The notes below the pieces were generated by a model that was given only the letters and a program-made list of their open reading frames with translations, was not told the origin of the DNA and ran no database searches. A stretch of 64,000 nucleotides of DNA from positions 19,549,931 to 19,613,930 of the forward strand of contig JAAALK010000286.1 in NCBI GenBank assembly GCA_019279435.1. The letters run 5' to 3'. This DNA comes from Zizania palustris (lineage: Eukaryota > Streptophyta > Magnoliopsida > Poales > Poaceae). A program made the position numbers and the translations under genes. Shown here piece after piece: positions 55,085 to 64,000 of this stretch (position 1 is its first letter; every line of letters begins with the position of its first letter).

Positions 55085-55340
55085 TATGCACCCCTGCCTT
55101 TTAGCAAACATAGTGAGCTAAAAGCACAGCGAGCCACGAGTGATATTCCCCATACTCTTTATTTGATCACGTACCATAAATCGTCCATCTCTTCACTCGG
55201 AATTTGTGATCTCCTAACGATGATTTGTATGACTTAATAAAATCTATGAACTAGGGGAGTAAGCGCCGAAATTTTCCACCAATTTGGCCTTCTGTATTTT
55301 CATCAGTTTTTCCCCCTAGTCCCTTGTAGGGTTGTAGTCT
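55085..55340 (-). other. 3' UTR and PPT of gypsy E
   Basis: No coding. Between the gag stop (55341) and the LTR, the minus strand has two purine-rich tracts: GACTAGGGGGAAAAACTGATG near 55310 and AAAAGGCAGGGG next to the LTR. The second fits the PPT position for the LTR ends I chose. Confidence 0.6.
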
Positions 55341-57570
55341 CTAATCAACGAAACTAGAAGCTCGCTTGTCAACCAACTTTGGTCTCCAGACTTGTTGTGT
55401 CTTTGCTAACGCTTTGGACTTATCGAATAGGTTACCCACGAACTCTTCAGCCTTCTTCTCTCTAATGTGTTGGGCTCGAAGATGTTGTAGGCGTCTCTTT
55501 TGAGACTTGGTAATCCCCGGTGGTGCCCAGGAGTGCAGTGGCTTTGTTCCATGAGCAACAATTTTACTCCTAAAAATTCTGGCCGAATGGGAAGTACTCA
55601 ACTCAGCCTTGCTAATTTTATGATGACTATGAATATCTTCCTTCACACCGTCGGTCGGACTGGCCATGCTAGGCCAGTCAGACCGGCTATTGTCGGGAAT
55701 CTAACAAAGGGCGGTCAGACCGCCCATGGAAGACCGGTCAGACCAGTGCACCATGACCGGTCGGACTGACCGTAAGTCGGTGGTCGGACCGGCAGATGTA
55801 TCTTCGGCGGTTTTTTTCACTATTGCCTCTGCCTTGTTCTGAGAGGACTTCTTCAGAGGTTGGGACGTTGCGAGTGTCTGTTTAACAACGACGGTTGTTT
55901 CATTGAGTTTACATCCTCGGTCCCTTTCCCTTCATCTCTGAAGATCTAGGCCGACTTTTTTGAGGACGACCATATACTCGCCTTTTCCCGATCTCTCCAT
56001 TTTTTCCGGTTCTCGGTGGGATGGTGTCTGGAACGGTGAGACTGACATACATGGGGCGAAGTATTGAAAAGTATAATCATAATGGGGCATGGGGCATGCC
56101 CCCCATGACATCACTGGAAAACCATATGAATAGTATGACATTAAAGGTTCCAATGATTGACGGCTATGACCAAATCCTTTCTTAGGAGTCGAACTTGGTC
56201 CCTCTATATTACTAGGCCGATTATTCGCTCTTTGTTCGGCCATATACTCATACTTTTTTAATAGTGCATCAAAAGTAACTCTCGGTCGCCTAGTCATCTT
56301 GTCGCCAGGCGGTTTCTCTTTGTACATAGAATTTTGTGTATCAGACCGAGGCTGTTCAACTACCATATTCTTTCCATTAGTTGATTCGGCTTGATCGTGC
56401 TGAATCAACACTTTGGCGTTGCAATCAATACTAAGTAGAGAAGGATCATTCTCAAACTTCAATCATCCTTCATTGATGGCCGATTGAATTTGTTGGTGGA
56501 AAACATAACACTTATTAATAGTATGAGTATAAGAGTCATGCCACTTACAGTATGTATGGCCTACTAGTTCCTCCACTAACAGGATGACTTGGCCTTCACG
56601 CACCTTGATCTGTCCCTTCTCGAAAAGATAGTCAAATATCTAATCACACTTGGTTAGATCAAAGGTATACTTACCTCCTGAACTCTTTCAAGGTCTTGGA
56701 TTCAATCTAACGCATACGAATGGATATCCTTTATCAGTCCAAGTCCATTTGGTTGTATAGACATCAAATTTCTTACTTTTACCAGATGATCGCTCACCAG
56801 CATTGTCTTCTACTTCGTCCTTGGATCTTCCCTTGTCCACGACTCGGATTTCAATAGCCAGAGCGCTTCGTAATACTTGACCAATATCCATGAAAGTCTG
56901 ACCATGCATAGCTTCTCTAATGTGGACAAACAAACCATCATGTGCAAGATCAGCTAAGTCTTTGTCGGTAGTAGTCAAGTTAGAGTATCAACTTTTGGTT
57001 TCTAGGAACCTCTAAATGTAGGAGTCAATGGTCTCACTGGTATGTTGTTTAACCGATCTCAAAGTTTCTAACTACCACTCTATTTCTCTAGGAGAGAACT
57101 GCATGTGAAACTTTTGGACTAAATCTTCCGAAGTAAAAATAGAATGAGTGGGCAAAGACATAAACCATTCATAAGTAGTTGCACATAAAGATAGAGAAAA
57201 CAAACTAACCTTATGCTCATTGCAACTACTCGCCTTACCACACCGGACTAAGAACTGTGCTATATGGTCATTTGTGGTCTCAACACCATTGCCGCTGAAT
57301 TTTGTGAATTCTGACATTTCGAAACCATCGGGAAGCTTGCAATACTCAAAATATATACGATATGGCTTTTGATTAATCCGATCCTTTGACTCAACTTCTA
57401 AATACCTCCTGAGCGTGGTGTACACTTTCTTCCTCAAACTTTTAGGCCTTGTATTGCTACCTTGTTGCGCTATTGGCCTAAAAGGAGAGGGCACAACGGG
57501 AGTGTGAGCAGTGTTGTCCCGCTGGCCATGGGGACTAGCGGTGGAATTATTATTTTTGATCGGCGTATAT
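55341..57570 (-). pseudogene. gag: Gag pseudogene of gypsy E (no pol)
   Basis: A single minus-strand frame broken by several stops. From the 5' side: the Retrotrans_gag core (KFSGNGVETTNDHIAQFLVRC; EWFMSLPTHSI; FHMQFSPREIEW), DKDLADLAHDGLF, a CCHC-like YCKWHDSYTHTINKC (near 56550), QQIQSAINEG, an Arg/Pro-rich region and the C-terminal PPGITKSQKRRLQHLRAQ block usually found before protease in grass gypsy polyproteins. Stops between 57071 and 56979 look like CAG-to-TAG and CGA-to-TGA changes. After VD-TAG (55341) there is no protease or RT, only PPT and LTR. The N-terminus and 5' LTR are lost: at 57570 it is cut by a copia LTR whose first bases supply an accidental ATG (57579-57581). Confidence 0.85.
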
Positions 57571-58683
57571 TGAGGAGCCATGTTGAAGATCATGGCTCCG
57601 GAAGTGATAAGTGATTGTAAACGGAAGTAAAAGAGAGAGATGAAGAGGACATGAGACCCGCCGTGTCTTGGGCCACGTGTGACTCAGATACATGGGCGGT
57701 GAGCGACTGCCGGGCAGAGGGGCCGCGGAGTTGGGCCGGCCCAATCCGGGTACATGGGCCAGGAATGGTAGGTGGTTTGCTAGTCTGTTGATTGGGTTTG
57801 ACCTATGTAAATGGGCGGTGAGCGATTGCCGGGATGAGGGAGCCATGGAATCGGACCGGCCCAATCCGGGTACCCGATGCGAATACAGCGGACGCTTTGT
57901 CGGTTTCAGCATAAAACCGACGCATCTATCCAGACCGTTCATCGTGGATCCGACAGTCCTGAAGCGAAGCCATAGCTGCTACGAAAGCTCTGCATCAGGA
58001 TAAGCTACTTTTAGTTAGGTTTTTACTATTTTGCCTTTTAGGCCCACAGTTTGTATTAGTCGAGTCTATAAAAAAACCTAAGGGTATTTTAGTCTTTTTA
58101 GTATATTTCAGTGTTTGTAAAAAACTCTAAGGGTATATTAGGTTTTTCCTAATTTATTGGGCTGCCCATAAATAGGGCCCCAATCCCCCTAGGGTTTCTT
58201 AACTCATCAGAAATTTTAAATCAGAGTTCACACTTTATCTGTTAGCCCTTCTGTCTCTTGAAATTCCCGCCGCCATAGTACCATCGCTAGGTTTCTCTCG
58301 GCCTGGACTACATTTCTCTGTGTGGAGCTCCAGTTTTTGTATTCCCCTGAGGTAGCACAAGGACACTATGCAGGAGGTAGCCACCGCACGACACTTGCCT
58401 TTGGTGGAGTGCAGCGAGGCCTGCGCGTGGAGCGGCACTCGGCAGCAACAACCATGTGCATGGCTTTCATCGGAAAGGGCAGCTGCTTGGCGCTTCGCTG
58501 TTGGCTTGGACTCCTATGCGTGGGCTGAGTTCTTCGGTGTGGGGCCGCCAGCTCTGCAACAAGGGATGGTCACCTACACGGAGACACACAACACCAGAGA
58601 ACACACGAGGCTCAAGTAGAACGCCCACACAGTGAAAATCCGGAACAACAATCAATTCTTATGCCACATGCATTTCCATTATT
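57571..58683 (+). repeat. Sirevirus LTR (left-element type), plus strand, truncated
   Basis: Begins TGAGGAGCC at 57571 and aligns with the reverse complement of 1-1025 to about 58590; the last ~90 bp are probably also LTR. The TATA position reads CATAAATAG (58168). It is cut by a gypsy LTR fragment at 58684. No internal region follows, so it is a solo or truncated LTR. The small frames within it are not genes. Confidence 0.85.
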
Positions 58684-58817
58684 GTTGGCGCAACAGATTA
58701 CACTAACAGGTTCTATAAAACAAAGAACTGACAAACGAAGTGTTTGTGAATGCGGACTATCTTAAGCCTTTGAAAAGGATAATAGCTCAAAATAGTTTGA
58801 AGTGTGTATTGAATATA
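58684..58817 (-). repeat. Fragment of F-type gypsy LTR (U5 end)
   Basis: 134 bp homologous to 59798-59935 (shared ACAAACGAAGTGTTTG and GTGTGTATTGAATA). It begins TGTTGGCG at 58684 and stops where copia sequence begins at 58818. Confidence 0.8.
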
Positions 58818-58892
58818 TGAGGAGCCATGCTGAATAGCGTGGGCCTCATGGCTCCAGATGTGATGAGTCATTATCAACGATAGTCAAAGAGG
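58818..58892 (+). repeat. First 75 bp of a copia A-type LTR
   Basis: TGAGGAGCCATGCTGAATAG onwards, near-identical to 34234-34308, then an abrupt jump into pol. The preceding bases are ATATA. The jump point has the shared bases GAGG/GGGC, so it looks like a microhomology deletion. Confidence 0.88.
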
Positions 58893-59797
58893 TGGGCATT
58901 TGGACAAGTTTGAGTCTCGTTGCTGGGATGGTGTTTTTCTTGGTTACGCTTTGCATTCTCGAGGTTTCCGTGTTTGGAACCTCGACTCCCAACAACTTGT
59001 CGAGACTTGCGAAGTTTCATTTGATGAGTCCTTGCCTTCTTTGACTCCTTCTTTTGAGCTTTCTAGTGATGATGAGCTCGGAGAGTCCATCTTTGAGGAA
59101 GATGAGGATACTCCAGTTGCTGATGAGGGTGGGCCTTCTGCACCTCCCGCAGAGCCCACACCTTTTGAGACTTCGACCGAGGACGAGGGCGGACCTCTGA
59201 TCACTTCTTCCACTTCGATCGAGCCCCCTTAGTTGAGTCCAGAGGTGCCAACTGCTAACTCTTGTGAGGTGACTTCAGATCACCAGGGAACCCGAGCAGG
59301 TCAGTGTGATCACCCCTCAGAGCTTATTATTGGTGATTTGACTGAAAGAACTTTGCGTTCATCTGGTAACTCTCTTGCTGTGTTTGCTGAATCTGCTTTT
59401 GTTGCATCTTTTGAGCCCAGAGACGTTTCTCATGCTCTTTCTGATTCCAATTGGATTAATGCTATGCAAGAAGAGCTTGAGAATTTTGTCCGTAATCGGG
59501 TTTGGACACTAGTTGAGCCGCCACCAGGATGCAACCCCATAGGCACCAAGTGGGTGTTCAAGAACAAACAAGGTGAAGATGGGGTTGTGGTGCGCAACAA
59601 AGCTCGATTAGTTGCCCAGGGTTTTTGCCAGAAAGAGGGTATTGATTTTGAAGAAACTTTCGCCCCTGTTGCCCATCTTGAGTCCATTCGCATTCTCTTA
59701 GATTTTGCCGCTTCGAAGGGTTTTAAGCTTTTTCAAATGGATGTTAAGAGTGCTTTTCTGAATGGGGTCATAGAGGAGGAAGTTTATGTTAGGCAGC
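58893..59797 (+). pseudogene. pol: Copia pol fragment (integrase C-terminus to early RT)
   Basis: Aligns with copia A pol 40118-41020, at high identity. It starts at HLDKFESRCWDGVF in the integrase C-terminal region, passes the acidic linker and enters RT (WINAMQEELENF; KTKW-type core; MDVKSAFLNG). One in-frame TAG at 59230-59232 replaces a Gln codon. It ends abruptly at VRQL, where the gypsy F LTR begins (59798). It lacks protease, integrase core and the RT active site. Confidence 0.92.
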
Positions 59798-60292
59798 TGT
59801 TGGCGTAAAAGATTACGCTAACAGGTTTCTGTAGAATAGAAACTAACAAACGAAGTGTTTGCGAAGAGAACTGTTCTAAGCCTCCGAAAGGATAACAACT
59901 TAGAATAGTTCGAATGTGTGTATTGAATAACTTGTATTCGGTCCCTATTACAGGGTGAAATGGGGGGTATTTATAGGCCCAAATATTAAGGAAAAGACCT
60001 ATTTACCCCTCTATTACAACCGACATAGTGGAAACTATTCGGTACCCTTGATAGGGCTAAAATGGTAAAAGACTAATCTAATAATATAAAAGATAAATCT
60101 TCCATCTTAGCTGGCAATAAAGATCTTGAATTGCCTTAGTTCGAAGATGTACTCCGAACCAATGCCTATCTTCGTACTTCGAGCTTGATTCAGGGTATCT
60201 TCGAAGATGGACGTCTGGAAACCTTCGAATCCACTATCTGCTGTCATGCTGTGGCGGCAATAACCCTGAAGATGAGATATTTTCCCCCAACA
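59798..60292 (-). repeat. 3' LTR of gypsy F (495 bp)
   Basis: On the minus strand it begins TGTTGGGGG (60292) and ends CGCCAACA (59798), with a TATA box CCTATAAATA at 59968-59977 and a purine-rich tract on its high side. TTCGAAG words are frequent. Orientation is set by the TATA box and PPT. The flanking low side is copia pol (candidate TSD GCAGC, 59793-59797; its partner lies outside the window). Confidence 0.8.
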
Positions 60293-60306
60293 GTAGCCCC
60301 TCGAAT
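60293..60306 (-). other. Polypurine tract of gypsy F
   Basis: ATTCGAGGGGCTAC on the minus strand, directly before the LTR start TGTTGGGGG. Confidence 0.6.
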
Positions 60307-60620
60307 ATGCTTCTTCGTTTAATCTGTAATGTTAGGAGAGCAGTATACGGAAGGAAAAAATAACCAGACATTGGGGTTATTAAATTTCAATTTATCTCCG
60401 AAATGTACGAAGATGTAAGCTCCGAATCAGTCTTAAGATAACTACTTTTCGAACTATCTTAGAACCGACTCGGGAAGTTCGAAAGTCTTTTTAGACTTAG
60501 AGAAAATAGCCGTTAGTTTTCTGTTCCTAACGGAAACTGTAGAAAGCGTTAATTTCGGAGAAAAGTAATGGCAGGAATGCGAAACGACATGGGCTAACGG
60601 TAAGAATGTAAAGTTTAGGC

Positions 60621-60629
60621 TATATATAG
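60621..60629 (+). promoter_or_regulatory. TATA box for the antisense gene of element F
   Basis: TATATATAG on the plus strand, 118 bp before ATG 60747, in an otherwise non-coding 450-bp stretch (60307-60746). The distance suits a plant core promoter. It lies outside the LTR and points away from it. Confidence 0.55.
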
Positions 60630-60746
60630 ATGGCCTAGAACTTACCCGGTTACCTTTTCACTGCTTTCTCGCAATCAAAAACTTTTGAGCCCCTTGAGTT
60701 CTTTGAGCCCCAGCCCCCATTTCCCCAAAGCAATCGAGCGACTGCA

Positions 60747-63700
60747 ATGGTGAAGACTAAGGGATCTGGAGCTCCGTCGGCCTTGGCCCGGCAGCAGGCG
60801 GCTGCAGCAGCAGCGGCTGCAACGTTGGCGGCGGCACCTCCGGCATCTGCAGCGACATCCATGGCGGTAGGAGGGAGAAATCCCCAAAGTATTGATGATC
60901 AAAGTCTCTGCCCGCCATCAACGAAGTATTTGGACCAGTCTTTTCAACTGGGATCCTCTACCTGCAAAAGGGAATCACTGGCAATTGCGGTAGAAGGAAA
61001 AATCAGTACCGGAGTGATGATTCGGAAGCCCGGGAAAGAGCTTATTCCGTCACCAAGGCCTGGAGAAGTGGTTGTATTCGAAGCCTTCTTCGAAGCCGGC
61101 TTGGGCCTTCCTGCAGTAGACTTCCTGGCGGAGGTACTAGATCTATTCCATGTCACCCTCTCTCAATTATCTCCGAATGCAGTAGCTAGACTGGCTATCT
61201 TCGAATGGGCATTGAGAGTTGAAGGCTGTGAGGGGAGGGCAGAGATCTTCGCTGCACTACATAGGGCTTCATGCCAGCCTAAGACCTTCGTAGGTCCCGG
61301 AGGTGAAAAGGTACTGGTTGCCTTCGGAAGCATTAATTTTAGGCTCCGGGACGAATATGCCCTGCAATTCCCTTTGAAAGAGATCCAATTCCGGAAGGAA
61401 GCCTTAGTGCATCCCGGCCAAGGTCAGCTCGAAGCTCGTCTCAACCTGCTGGCCAACTGGCCTATCGTCTTCGAAGAGGATCCCGAAGGTTAAGCATGCG
61501 GGACTTAGTCGAAGAATACCTCGGGTTGCAAATTTCTCCACTAATGGCCAACTGGCCTATCGTCTTCGAAGAGGATTCGGAAGGCGGTCTCCGAAAAATT
61601 ACCGTGACTTCGAGCCCTGCAGGTAACTTCGAAAACAACATGTATTATGCATATTTACTTCGAAGAAAGACTAACTTGATTTATTTATTTTTTTTAGCTT
61701 CTTCAGCCCCTATTACTTCGGAGCAAATTATAAGGGCTTCGGAGAAGATTTTGGGCGCCCCAACTCCGACTGAAAAAGAATGGAGAGTTAAATTAGTCGG
61801 GAGTTGGGAGAGATTTAACAGAGTATGGGGAATGCTGGAAATGACTCCTCCCCCTCTGATGGATTGGGTGCCTTCGGAGAAAGGACCAAAGAAAAGGAAA
61901 GCCGAAGCTGGGACTTCGAGCTCCGCAAAGACTCCGGTGAAGATGGTGGCTCGGAAGCCAAAAAATCTTGCACCTTCGAATCCTGCACCTTCGAGCTCAA
62001 GGGCTTCAATTTCCGACTCCCAAGAGGAAGAAATGAGATTGCTTGTGCGTCTAATAGAAGAAGATGAAACTCAAAGGACTGCACAAGCCGAAGTATCTGT
62101 GAACGTGCCGGAGTCCCAAGACAATGTTGATCAGCCAAGGACTTCGGTAGTTCAAGAGGATATATCTCAGGACGAAGTTCCTGTGAATGAGAGCGGGGTT
62201 GAAGTTACTATAGCTTCGATCCCCGAAGAAGCAACGAGGACTGCTCAGGACGATGCTCCTGTAGTCCAAGACTTAACGGCTGATTTGGATGAAGAACTAG
62301 CCTTCGATCCACCGAACAGTCCGACGATGACTCCACTGCAAAATGTCGAAGGTAGACTTCGAATAACTTTTTCATGTTTATTTTGAGTATTTATACAGTG
62401 TATAATACTTTTCATTATTTTTATAGAGTCCACTCCTATGGAAGAAGTCCGTCAAGAGGAAATAATTCCTGGACCTTCGACAACTTCGGAGCCAGCCCAG
62501 AGAGTTACTCAAATGGGAACTGGAAGAGGCAAAAGACATATAGAGTCCCTCCCTGCTGTGAGCTCCGGATCGACTCCGTCTGATTCAACAGATGAGAGCA
62601 AATCTTCCGGGGAGGGCCAGTCTCCAGTGGCTCCGAAGACCACAGGCCAAAGCTCCGGTCCTTCGCTGAACGAAGATGACCAACAGGCAATAAGCATGCT
62701 CCCCTTGCTGGCTCGTTTCTTAGGGCAAACAACTGGTCTTCGGACTTTGCTCGAACCTTTGGATCGAGCTAGCCGTGACATTGGGGAGACTAACTTAGTA
62801 GCCATTTTGAGCAAGGCGGATAGGACGGAGCTTAATGCCGCCATAGAACGCGCAGCCTATCAGGTACGGAGCAACTGCGAAATATCATAGAATTCATCTA
62901 CGAATAAATATTTACCTTAGTTTTTTATTTTTGCAGCAAACTGTCTTGGCCCGAGCTGCAAATATATGCAATGACGAAGAGATCGCTCGTCTTCGGGAGG
63001 AAAATATTGCCCTTCAAAGGAATTTTAACATCTCCGAAAGTCGAGTGGCTCAAATGGATAATATAATATCGACAGAGCGAAGGGCCAGGCAAAGTTTTGA
63101 GGCTGCGAAGAAAGATCTCGAAGCAGAAAGGATTGTGCTTTGAGCAGAAGTTGAAAAGCTGCGGGCGGAGCACGCTACTGTGGGGTCCGAACTCGTCCGA
63201 CTCCAAGAGGAAGCTAGCCAACTGTTAAACCAGAAGAACATTTTGACTACTGAGAATGCTAGGCTTTCTGGGGTTTTGGGCGAAGTCACTTCGACGAAGG
63301 ATGCGCTGAACGAAGACAAGTTAAAGTCTGAGAAGGTGGCTGCGGAGGTTATGAGTCAGTTGTTAGGTGTCCTGGAGTACTTCGGTACTACTGGGATACT
63401 TCCTTCTGATGATAACATCACTCTTCTGCGCCGGTTGAAAAGGATCCAAGGAGTGGCGAAGCAGATGAAGACAGCGGGCATTAGATACGGAGAACTCTCC
63501 GGACAAGTGTCTGCTGTTGGTCTACTTCGCTACTACGAAGATCTGGGCCGATCGATAACTCCGGACGCAGGAGGGGGCCCAATCACCTTCGACGACGAGC
63601 GACTTCTAAAACCTTCCGAAGGTGTGGCTGCTGCCTGGCGAGCCTTCCAGACTTCATGGAGAGCCGAAGGTCGTTCCACGATCAAGGCTTGGATCGACGA

Positions 63701-64000
63701 AGGCCAACGCCAGAAGCACGTTCGGACTCAAGCTTCGAGCAGTCAACCTCCTCCGAACCCGCAGGTTTAGAAGTAGCTTAGGATTTTTGGCCATGTAAAG
63801 CTTTATGCTTATAAACATTTATCAATGAAAATCTTGTTTGTCATATTTTTAGGCTTTGCCTCTTACGGAAGACATTGAAGTGTTAGACCTTAACGACGAA
63901 GTTCGCTCATTATGGGCTACCTTCGATCTTCTTAAAGCTTATAAACGTCCTCGATTTCTAATTCCTCGAGATGACTCCGGCGTAATTGCGCCCGAAGTAA
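60747..64000 (+). pseudogene. Antisense, spliced extra gene of gypsy F (Transposase_28-like), partial
   Basis: ATG 60747 opens a protein with an Ala-rich N-terminus, then a region (FEAFFEAGLGLPAVDFLAEV; FEWALRVEGCEGRAEIFAALH) that resembles the 'putative gypsy type transposon' domain (Pfam Transposase_28), a low-complexity acidic/Ser middle and a C-terminal coiled coil. Four introns with GT-AG ends keep the frame: 61623-61697, 62352-62426, 62864-62936, 63765-63852. Exon 5 runs off the window. Two lesions: a TAA at 61491-61493 with a +2 frame change to the downstream exon (see the 31-bp repeat at 61451/61546), and TGA at 63141-63143. Antisense ORFs between pol and 3' LTR are known in Tat-lineage gypsy elements; their function is unknown. 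A host gene is less likely because the LTR and PPT of F directly precede it. Confidence 0.7.
61451..61576 (+). repeat. 31-bp direct repeat, offset 95 bp, at the frame break of the F gene
   Basis: 61451-61481 and 61546-61576 are identical (GGCCAACTGGCCTATCGTCT...), encoding NWPIVFEED in two different frames. The 64 bp between them are not part of the duplication, so this is a short templated insertion rather than a simple tandem duplication. Confidence 0.85.

Noticed and set aside
59798..60292. Plus-strand 5' LTR driving the 60747 gene
   Set aside because: The TATA box in the repeat reads on the minus strand, the purine tract lies on its high side, and no tRNA-complementary PBS follows 60292.
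60747..64000. A host protein-coding gene with introns
   Set aside because: It sits directly behind an LTR plus PPT of a gypsy element, carries a stop and frame break, and its N-terminal domain resembles one known from retrotransposon antisense ORFs. Not fully excluded.

Overview
This is plant nuclear repeat DNA, most likely from a grass. I found no host gene, tRNA, rRNA or CRISPR array. Everything I can support is transposable-element sequence: Ty1/copia elements of Sirevirus type (very long gag, repeated AGGGGGAG tracts before the 3' LTR, PBS TGGTATCAGAGC matching initiator tRNA-Met), a chromodomain-type Ty3/gypsy element, a gag-only gypsy element, the 3' end of another gypsy element carrying an antisense spliced gene, and one L1-like LINE. 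Grass origin is inferred from the gypsy gag type and LTR styles; the species is not determinable here.

Left part (1-15.3 kb): a decayed Sirevirus on the minus strand (3' LTR 1-1025, 3' UTR to 2415, pol 2416-5605, gag remnant to ~7640) is fused to a different LTR type (7.65-8.44 kb plus 14.74-15.33 kb). That LTR is split by a 6.3 kb LINE (8440-14740) flanked by a 15-bp target duplication. Next (15.3-25.2 kb) is a gag-only Sirevirus derivative on the plus strand: 3.35 kb 5' LTR, PBS, damaged gag, no pol, conserved 3' UTR, a ~200-bp-arm inverted repeat, and a truncated 3' LTR.

Centre (25.2-57.6 kb): a nest. A scrap of copia pol (25225-25307) holds a minus-strand gag-only gypsy element 'E' (3' LTR split into 25308-25675 and 54011-55084; gag 55341-57570). 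Inside E's LTR sits copia 'H' (25676-54010, TSD GGTGG). Inside H is gypsy 'G' (two ~3.3-3.4 kb LTRs at 29574-32961 and 48671-51989, minus strand). Inside G's integrase is a nearly intact copia 'A' (34234-45397, TSD GATGG, two 1916-bp LTRs differing at only a few bases, gag 919 aa, pol 1064 aa). By eye, LTR divergence falls from outside to inside (H and G at a percent or two, A a few per thousand), which fits the nesting order.

The G/H junction is the oddest structure. Both G LTRs are preceded by the same G primer-binding site, G leader and 133 bp of copia gag, so a 3.6 kb block is repeated on both sides of the G interior, and H lacks pol. A single clean insertion cannot make this. I suggest LTR-mediated ectopic copying with a microhomology return.

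Right part (57.6-64 kb): a truncated Sirevirus LTR, a scrap of gypsy LTR, a copia fragment whose LTR head is joined directly to pol, and then the 3' LTR (59798-60292, minus) and PPT of a gypsy element 'F'. F carries, on the opposite strand, a TATA box (60621) and a five-exon gene (60747 to the window end) resembling the antisense extra ORFs known in Tat-lineage gypsy elements. Expected polyprotein roles: gag builds the particle; protease, integrase, RT and RNase H do maturation, insertion and cDNA synthesis. Only copia A looks possibly competent.
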